Below are positions 6,894-10,417 of a DNA stretch of 10,417 bases, piece after piece. Each line of letters starts with the position of its first letter. Within the stretch, counting starts at the first letter, position 1. Source of the stretch: JAKIVR01 sp035933635 (GTDB lineage Archaea > Thermoplasmatota > Thermoplasmata > Lutacidiplasmatales > UBA184). The translations under genes and the position numbers were made by a program. Location: the NCBI GenBank assembly GCA_035933635.1, contig DASYYY010000042.1, positions 1-10,417 on the forward strand, in the 5' to 3' direction. The notes under the pieces were generated by a model. That model saw nothing but the letters and a program-made list of their open reading frames with translations. It was not told the origin of the DNA and did no database searches.

Positions 6894-7889
6894 GTGCCCG
6901 GATTTCCGAGGCTCCGTGACGCCTACGACATCGTCGTCGCCGGCGGCGGGCACGCCGGGCTACAGGCCGGTCTCAAGACGGCGCTGCTCCACCACACGGC
7001 GGCCGTGATCGATCGGGGTCCGAAGTTCTCGCGCTCCTACTACGCCCCCAAGATGGAGAACATCCCGGGGTACCCCGACGGGATCTCGGGCCACGCGCTC
7101 CTCGACAAGCAGATCGCGGCGCTCGGCCCGTGGTCCGAACAGATCGGCTACTTCACTCCGGGTCGGGTGGTACGGGCGACCCGCACGGAGGGAGGATTCG
7201 AAGTCCACTTCGAGTGGCTCAAGCAGTCGCTCGTCGCCCGCGGCCGGGCGCTGATCCTCGCCCTCGGCGTGGTCGACCGGATGCCGGTGGTCGGCGGCAA
7301 GATCGACCCGATCTTCCCTTGGGCGAACTTTGGCATCGTCGACTTCTGCGTGTTCTGCGACGGGCACGACCTCACCGGTCGTTCCGTCGGCGTCCTGGGG
7401 AGCGACCGTTTTGCCGTGGAAACGGCGATCGACCTGTTGCACTACGAGCCGAAATCCGTTGAGCTGCTCACCCACGGCGAACCCCTCCTCGGGCGGGAGA
7501 CGCCGGAGGAGCGGGACCGTTGGAAGGCCGAACTCGAAGCGCGCCACATCGGATGGAACATCGGGACGATCGTCGGCTTCGACGGGATCCGCGAGAAGCG
7601 CTGGATCGTCAAGTTCGCGGACGGCACGACGGCGGAGTACGACCGGGGGTTCTCCGGCCTCGGATGGTACGACCTCCACCAGGAGATCCCCCGATCGCTC
7701 GGAGCGCGATTCGATAACGACGGGTTTGTGGAGACCGACGAGGATTGCCGCGTGCTGGCCGAGAGCACGGGGGAACCGATCCCCGGGCTCTACTGCGTGG
7801 GGGACTTGCGCAACGGATGGAATCAGATCCCAGAGGCGTGGGCGACGGCCGAGCGGGCCGTGATCCACGCCTATGGGTACTACCTCTGA
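6894..7889 (+). CDS. Thioredoxin-reductase-like FAD-dependent disulfide oxidoreductase with atypical NAD(P) site
   Basis: This 331-residue flavoprotein follows the low-molecular-weight thioredoxin reductase plan. An FAD-binding Rossmann segment is at 11-30 (YDIVVAGGGHAGLQAG). The redox pair is Cys152 and Cys155 in FCVFCDGHD, matching the CxxCDG of the family. A C-terminal FAD motif is at 298-322 (GLYCVGDLRNG, then IPEAWATAERAV). The second dinucleotide site should read GGGDSA; here it is GVLGSDRFAVETA (166-178), lacking the glycine pattern. Thermoplasma acidophilum thioredoxin reductase is reported not to use NADPH or NADH, so this protein may likewise use another electron donor. The GTG start at 6894 is chosen because it has a TATA-like box at -26 and puts the FAD motif at the usual distance from the N-terminus. 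It is transcribed away from carA. A small DUF4242 gene follows 103 bp later behind its own box. No thioredoxin with a CxxC is in the window, so the partner is unknown. Confidence 0.88.
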   Translation: MPGFPRLRDAYDIVVAGGGHAGLQAGLKTALLHHTAAVIDRGPKFSRSYYAPKMENIPGYPDGISGHALLDKQIAALGPWSEQIGYFTPGRVVRATRTEGGFEVHFEWLKQSLVARGRALILALGVVDRMPVVGGKIDPIFPWANFGIVDFCVFCDGHDLTGRSVGVLGSDRFAVETAIDLLHYEPKSVELLTHGEPLLGRETPEERDRWKAELEARHIGWNIGTIVGFDGIREKRWIVKFADGTTAEYDRGFSGLGWYDLHQEIPRSLGARFDNDGFVETDEDCRVLAESTGEPIPGLYCVGDLRNGWNQIPEAWATAERAVIHAYGYYL

Positions 7890-7964
7890 GCCGGCCGCGT
7901 TCGAGCTTGGGTGGAACCCCTACCTTCCGGCCGACCGGCCGCCGGCGAGACCCCGACTTTGGGT

Positions 7965-7972
7965 TCTTTATC
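7965..7972 (+). promoter_or_regulatory. TATA box for the DUF4242-type gene
   Basis: TCTTTATC is centred about 24-25 nt before the ATG at 7993, again at leaderless spacing. The preceding T-rich stretch (7958-7970) lies 69 bp or more after the flavoprotein stop and may also serve as its termination tract. Confidence 0.55.
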
Positions 7973-7992
7973 CCGGGTGCCGCTCCCCCCGC

Positions 7993-8244
7993 ATGCCGAA
8001 GTTCATCGACACGCACCCGATGGGCAAGCTGACGGCCGAGCAGCTGAAGAAGCTCCAGACGGCGGAGAAGGACGAGTTCGGCGTCACCCACCACGACATC
8101 CTGTACAACCAGCAAGAGGACCGGGTCTACTGTGTCCTCGATGCTCCCAGCAAGGAGGCCGTGGAGAAGCACCATCGGCACGCCGGGATCGAGTGCAACT
8201 GGGTCCACCAAATCGAGTCGACCCGGTCGGCGGCGACCCACTGA
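7993..8244 (+). CDS. Small DUF4242-type protein, His-rich
   Basis: The 83-residue product fits the DUF4242 family in length and order: strand KFIDTHPMG, helix LTAEQLKKLQTAEKDEFGV, strand DILYNQQEDRVYCVLDAPS, helix KEAVEKHHRHAGIECNWVHQI. This is a ferredoxin-like alpha/beta fold that usually dimerises. A Streptomyces member (SCO4226) is reported to bind nickel. His8, His33, His34, His60, His61, His63, His72, Cys47 and Cys68 give many candidate metal ligands, though metal binding here is inferred. The ATG at 7993 is chosen over earlier in-frame starts because a TATA-like box sits at -25 and the family fold begins directly there; the upstream frame is Pro/Arg-rich non-coding sequence. There is no signal peptide. 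It may be read partly with the flavoprotein gene. It converges on the HAD gene with 30 bp between stops. Confidence 0.8.
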   Translation: MPKFIDTHPMGKLTAEQLKKLQTAEKDEFGVTHHDILYNQQEDRVYCVLDAPSKEAVEKHHRHAGIECNWVHQIESTRSAATH

Positions 8245-8274
8245 TCGGTCGGTCGGCGGCCGGTAGGCGGCGTC

Positions 8275-9003
8275 TCAGGCCGGGGCGCTCGGTGCCACGC
8301 CCAGCTGACGGCCCAAGCTGGCGAGGTCCGGGGCGACCGCTGCGGCCCCGGCGGCTTGGAATCGGTCGACGTCGCTCCCCGCCTTGCCCGGCTCCGTAGG
8401 AAGGACGGCATAGAACCGGACGCCCGCGCGGGCGGCGCAGTCGGCGTCCATCAGGTGATCTCCGACGAAGACCGCGCGCTGGGGCGGCACCTCGAGGGCC
8501 CGGAGGACCAGCAACAACGCCTCGGGGTCGGGCTTGACCGGGCCGGAGTCACTCCGGGAACGGATGAACGCGACGAACGGCAGCAGGCCGGTCTGCTTCA
8601 GAGCGTCCCGGGCGAACGTCGCGGAGCTGCGGGTCAGCACGGCGATCCGGTAGCCCTTGTCCTGGAGGGCGGCGAGCAGCTCGGCCGACCCCGGACGGGG
8701 GCGTGTCGTCGGCAACGCCTCCATCTCGATCGCATCGATCTGGTGCGCGACCTCGGCCTCGAAACGGAAGCGCGTGGGCTCGGGGGTTTGGAGCCGCTCG
8801 AGCTCGTTAACGGCGGTCTCCAGCAGCGAAGGGATGGTCTGGTCGACCGAGAGCTTGCCCGGGGTCACCCCGTAGAGTTCGGCCAGCCGGATCACCTCGT
8901 GGCGCATCCGCGGGAAGGCGTGGTTGCTCAGGATGAGCGTCCCGTCGAGGTCGAAGACGACGCCCAGCAGCGGTTCGAGGTACTTCGGGTCGACGCCGGC
9001 CAT
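8275..9003 (-). CDS. HAD-superfamily hydrolase (phosphoglycolate-phosphatase-like)
   Basis: The 242-residue protein has all four HAD motifs. Motif I is VVFDLDGTL (Asp18 nucleophile, Asp20 acid/base), motif II VLTRSS (Thr124), motif III VKPDP (Lys157), and motif IV VFVGDHLMDADCA (Asp182, Asp186). A helical cap of about 75 residues lies between motif I and about residue 100, which is the C1 cap layout of the phosphoglycolate phosphatase/beta-phosphoglucomutase group. It is probably a soluble Mg-dependent phosphatase; the substrate cannot be read from the sequence. The ATG at 9003 starts 17 residues before the nucleophile, as usual for the family. The C-terminal 40 residues are Ala-rich. It is divergent from the PhoU-type regulator, so both may answer to phosphate status, but this is only suggested by position. 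Confidence 0.9.
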   Translation of the reverse strand: MAGVDPKYLEPLLGVVFDLDGTLILSNHAFPRMRHEVIRLAELYGVTPGKLSVDQTIPSLLETAVNELERLQTPEPTRFRFEAEVAHQIDAIEMEALPTTRPRPGSAELLAALQDKGYRIAVLTRSSATFARDALKQTGLLPFVAFIRSRSDSGPVKPDPEALLLVLRALEVPPQRAVFVGDHLMDADCAARAGVRFYAVLPTEPGKAGSDVDRFQAAGAAAVAPDLASLGRQLGVAPSAPA

Positions 9004-9033
9004 GAACGTGCCGTGCCCCGAGATAGACGGCGG

Positions 9034-9049
9034 TAACGGCCGTTAAAGA
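9034..9049 (-). promoter_or_regulatory. Palindrome overlapping probable HAD-gene TATA element
   Basis: TAACGGCCGTTA at 9034-9045 is a perfect 12-bp palindrome. It overlaps TCTTTAACGG on the minus strand (9049 to 9040), the best TATA-like element upstream of the HAD gene, about 42 nt before its ATG. This would give a leader of about 15-20 nt. A protein bound here would block TBP access. A weaker element, TCTATCT (9027 to 9021), lies nearer the start and is an alternative box. Confidence 0.45.
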
Positions 9050-9051
9050 TT

Positions 9052-9063
9052 CTCCTCGAGGAG
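9052..9063. promoter_or_regulatory. Second perfect 12-bp palindrome, candidate operator
   Basis: CTCCTCGAGGAG is a perfect inverted repeat without a spacer, starting 6 bp from the first palindrome and just upstream of the probable HAD promoter. The two centres lie 18 bp apart. Such pairs often bind dimeric regulators; no factor can be named. Confidence 0.35.
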
Positions 9064-9085
9064 CAGGGCCCACGTGGTCGTCGAG

Positions 9086-9110
9086 GGCGGGCGCGACGAC
9101 GCGTCCCGCC
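9086..9110. other. GC-rich hairpin in the HAD/PhoU intergenic region
   Basis: GGCGGG (9086-9091) pairs with CCCGCC (9105-9110), and CGCG (9092-9095) pairs with CGCG (9100-9103), leaving one bulged T and an ACGA loop: ten base pairs in all. TCCCGTCCTTTCG follows. No coding region abuts it. It could be a roadblock between divergent promoters, part of a small RNA, or an operator. Confidence 0.4.
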
Positions 9111-9190
9111 TCCCGTCCTTTCGTATGCTCTTAGGTGACAGTCGGTGCAACTATAGCTCTACAGGGATATGATTAGTCTAAATTCTATTT

Positions 9191-9199
9191 CTATATATT
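9191..9199 (+). promoter_or_regulatory. Strong TATA box for the PhoU-type regulator
   Basis: CTATATATT is the best TATA match in the window and is centred 27 nt before the GTG at 9222. It sits in an AT-rich island covering about 9150-9200, in sharp contrast to the GC-rich surroundings. The spacing points to a leaderless transcript and is the main reason for choosing the GTG at 9222. Confidence 0.7.
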
Positions 9200-9221
9200 C
9201 TCGGGCGGAGTCCGACACCCG

Positions 9222-10417
9222 GTGCCAGCGCTCGAGATCCGACGTGAGGACAAGCCGCGCGGGGGGGCTTCGCTCACGCCCCGCCCCCCCGAGCTGGAGA
9301 GCGTTCGGATCCTTCAGCGCATGGGACCGGTCAGCCTGGGGGTCTCCCTCCCGCGCAGCTGGGTCGAGGAGCACCGCCTGCGGGTCGGCTCCCCCGTCCA
9401 CCTCCGCATCGTCTCGGATCGTACGCTGCGCGTTCGCCCCACGGAATCTCCCGTTACGGAGGGTGCGCGCTTCCGCATCGACGTCGAGTCCGGGATGCTT
9501 CCGGAGCACACGTTCCGCTGCCTCCTGGGCGCCTACCTCGACGGTGCGGTGGAGTTCGAGGTCGTCCAGCGCGGCGGCGTGACCGCCGAGACCCGGAGCG
9601 TCGCGCGCACCTTCGCCCGACGGACGATCCAGCCCGAGGTCCTGTCCGAGGAGACCGAGCGCCTGCTGCTCCAGGACGTTTCGGACGCCAGCCCGGTCCC
9701 CCTTCCGAAGCTGCTCGGGCGCATGGGGCAGCTGGTACTGGCCCTTCACCGCGACGCCGGGGCCAGTTGGGGGAAAATCTCCGTTGGACGTGAGGTGCCC
9801 TGGGAATCTCGCGACGACGAGGTGGACCGCCAGGCCTGGTTCATCGAGCGCTGCGCGGTTCGTATGTTGGACGGTCGGGGCGATGGCGCCGCGGCCGGTC
9901 TACCGGGCATCGGTGCCCTGGGTTGCTGGACCGTTGCGCGCAGCCTCGAGCGGATCGCCGACCATGCCGTCAAGATGGCCGAGACGGGCAGTCGGCTCGC
10001 CGAGGCGCCCACCCCCCAGCAACAGATCGTGGCGCTCCAGCAATTCCACGAGCAGGCGCTTCGGCACCTGAGCTCGGTCCTCGAAGCGCTGGCCGAAGAT
10101 TCCGGGGGCCGGGCCAACGAGCTCTTGGACACCGGTGAGGCGCTCCACGAGGTCTCCCGCACGCTCTACGAGCGGCTGTTCACCTCGGGCGGGGCGAACT
10201 CGTCGTTGCCGCCGAGCATGGCCATTCCTCTCGGCCGCATCTTGGAGTCGATCGACCGGACGGTCGCCTACGCGCAGGACATCGCCCAGGTCGCCCTGGA
10301 CCGCGCGCTCCCGCCGCCGCGTCCCCCAGCGGCCATACTCGAGCCCACGGGGGTCCCGTCGACGGTTTCACACGCCACCAAGAAAGAAACCCACAAGGGA
10401 GAAGGAGGAAAGCGAAA
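9222..10417 (+). CDS. AbrB/SpoVT-type domain plus PhoU domain regulator (3' end beyond window)
   Basis: The reading frame is open from the GTG at 9222 to the right edge (at least 398 residues). Residues about 24-75 match the archaeal SpoVT/AbrB swapped-hairpin DNA-binding domain: ESVRILQRMGPVSLGVSLPR, then SWVEEHRLRVGSPVHLRIV. The rest is PhoU-like and helical. DDEVDRQAWFIERCAVRML (198-216) and the signature ARSLERIADHAVKMAE (239-254) carry the acidic/Arg pattern of PhoU bundles, and ILESIDRTVAYAQDIA (340-355) repeats it. The C-terminus turns Pro-rich and then Lys-rich (KKETHKGEGGKRK) and has not ended at the edge. Proteins of this plan are common in archaea and are thought to control phosphate uptake. 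The ATG at 9321 would remove the first AbrB strand, so I reject it as the start. The first 23 residues before the AbrB domain are Arg/Pro-rich and longer than usual. Confidence 0.85.
   Translation, partial: MPALEIRREDKPRGGASLTPRPPELESVRILQRMGPVSLGVSLPRSWVEEHRLRVGSPVHLRIVSDRTLRVRPTESPVTEGARFRIDVESGMLPEHTFRCLLGAYLDGAVEFEVVQRGGVTAETRSVARTFARRTIQPEVLSEETERLLLQDVSDASPVPLPKLLGRMGQLVLALHRDAGASWGKISVGREVPWESRDDEVDRQAWFIERCAVRMLDGRGDGAAAGLPGIGALGCWTVARSLERIADHAVKMAETGSRLAEAPTPQQQIVALQQFHEQALRHLSSVLEALAEDSGGRANELLDTGEALHEVSRTLYERLFTSGGANSSLPPSMAIPLGRILESIDRTVAYAQDIAQVALDRALPPPRPPAAILEPTGVPSTVSHATKKETHKGEGGKR

Noticed and set aside
6960..7868. 302-codon minus-strand frame opposite the flavoprotein gene
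   Set aside because: It has no start signal or domain, and the opposite strand has full FAD and CxxC motifs.
7873..7992. Upstream start for the DUF4242-type protein
   Set aside because: The extension is Pro/Arg-rich, overlaps the end of the flavoprotein gene and would place the TATA box inside the coding region.
8245..8274. CGGT/CGG tandem as a repeat element between DUF4242 and HAD genes
   Set aside because: The unit is too short and imperfect, and no flanking structure supports it.

Overview
The window looks like chromosomal DNA of a GC-rich archaeon. The main signs are a crenarchaeal-type single-OB-fold SSB with a Gly/Arg tail, a RAM (Lrp/AsnC ligand-binding) domain protein without a helix-turn-helix, an AbrB-PhoU fusion regulator, and repeated TATA-like boxes centred 24-28 nt before start codons, the spacing expected of leaderless archaeal genes. 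A thioredoxin-reductase-like flavoprotein with an eroded NAD(P) motif recalls Thermoplasma, so an uncultivated Thermoplasmatota lineage is my best guess. This is inference, since no rRNA or other marker gene is present.

Layout: (1) 65-1379, two rightward genes: the SSB-like protein, ended by a strong hairpin plus pyrimidine tract, and a thioredoxin-fold/RAM protein with its own TATA box. (2) 1416-6776, a leftward cluster read in the order carA, carB, GNAT acetyltransferase. carA and carB overlap by four bases (GTGA) and encode glutamine-dependent carbamoyl-phosphate synthetase, which feeds pyrimidine and arginine synthesis. Both subunits carry motifs closer to the eukaryotic CAD/CPS and Bacteroidetes type than to E. 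coli. (3) 6777-6893, a 117-bp divergent control region with helically phased ACGCGT repeats. (4) 6894-8244, two rightward genes, each with a box at leaderless spacing: the flavoprotein with a CxxC pair and a small His-rich DUF4242-type protein. (5) 8275-9003, a leftward HAD-family phosphatase. (6) 9004-9221, a divergent intergenic region with two perfect 12-bp palindromes, a GC-rich hairpin and an AT-rich promoter island. (7) 9222 to the right edge, an AbrB-PhoU regulator with no stop in the window.

Most of the window is housekeeping metabolism and regulation. I see no mobile element, CRISPR array, defence island, tRNA or rRNA. The most unusual items are the Trx-fold/RAM architecture, the flavoprotein with a non-canonical second dinucleotide site, the eukaryote-like CarAB, and short sequence elements shared by the two divergent intergenic regions.
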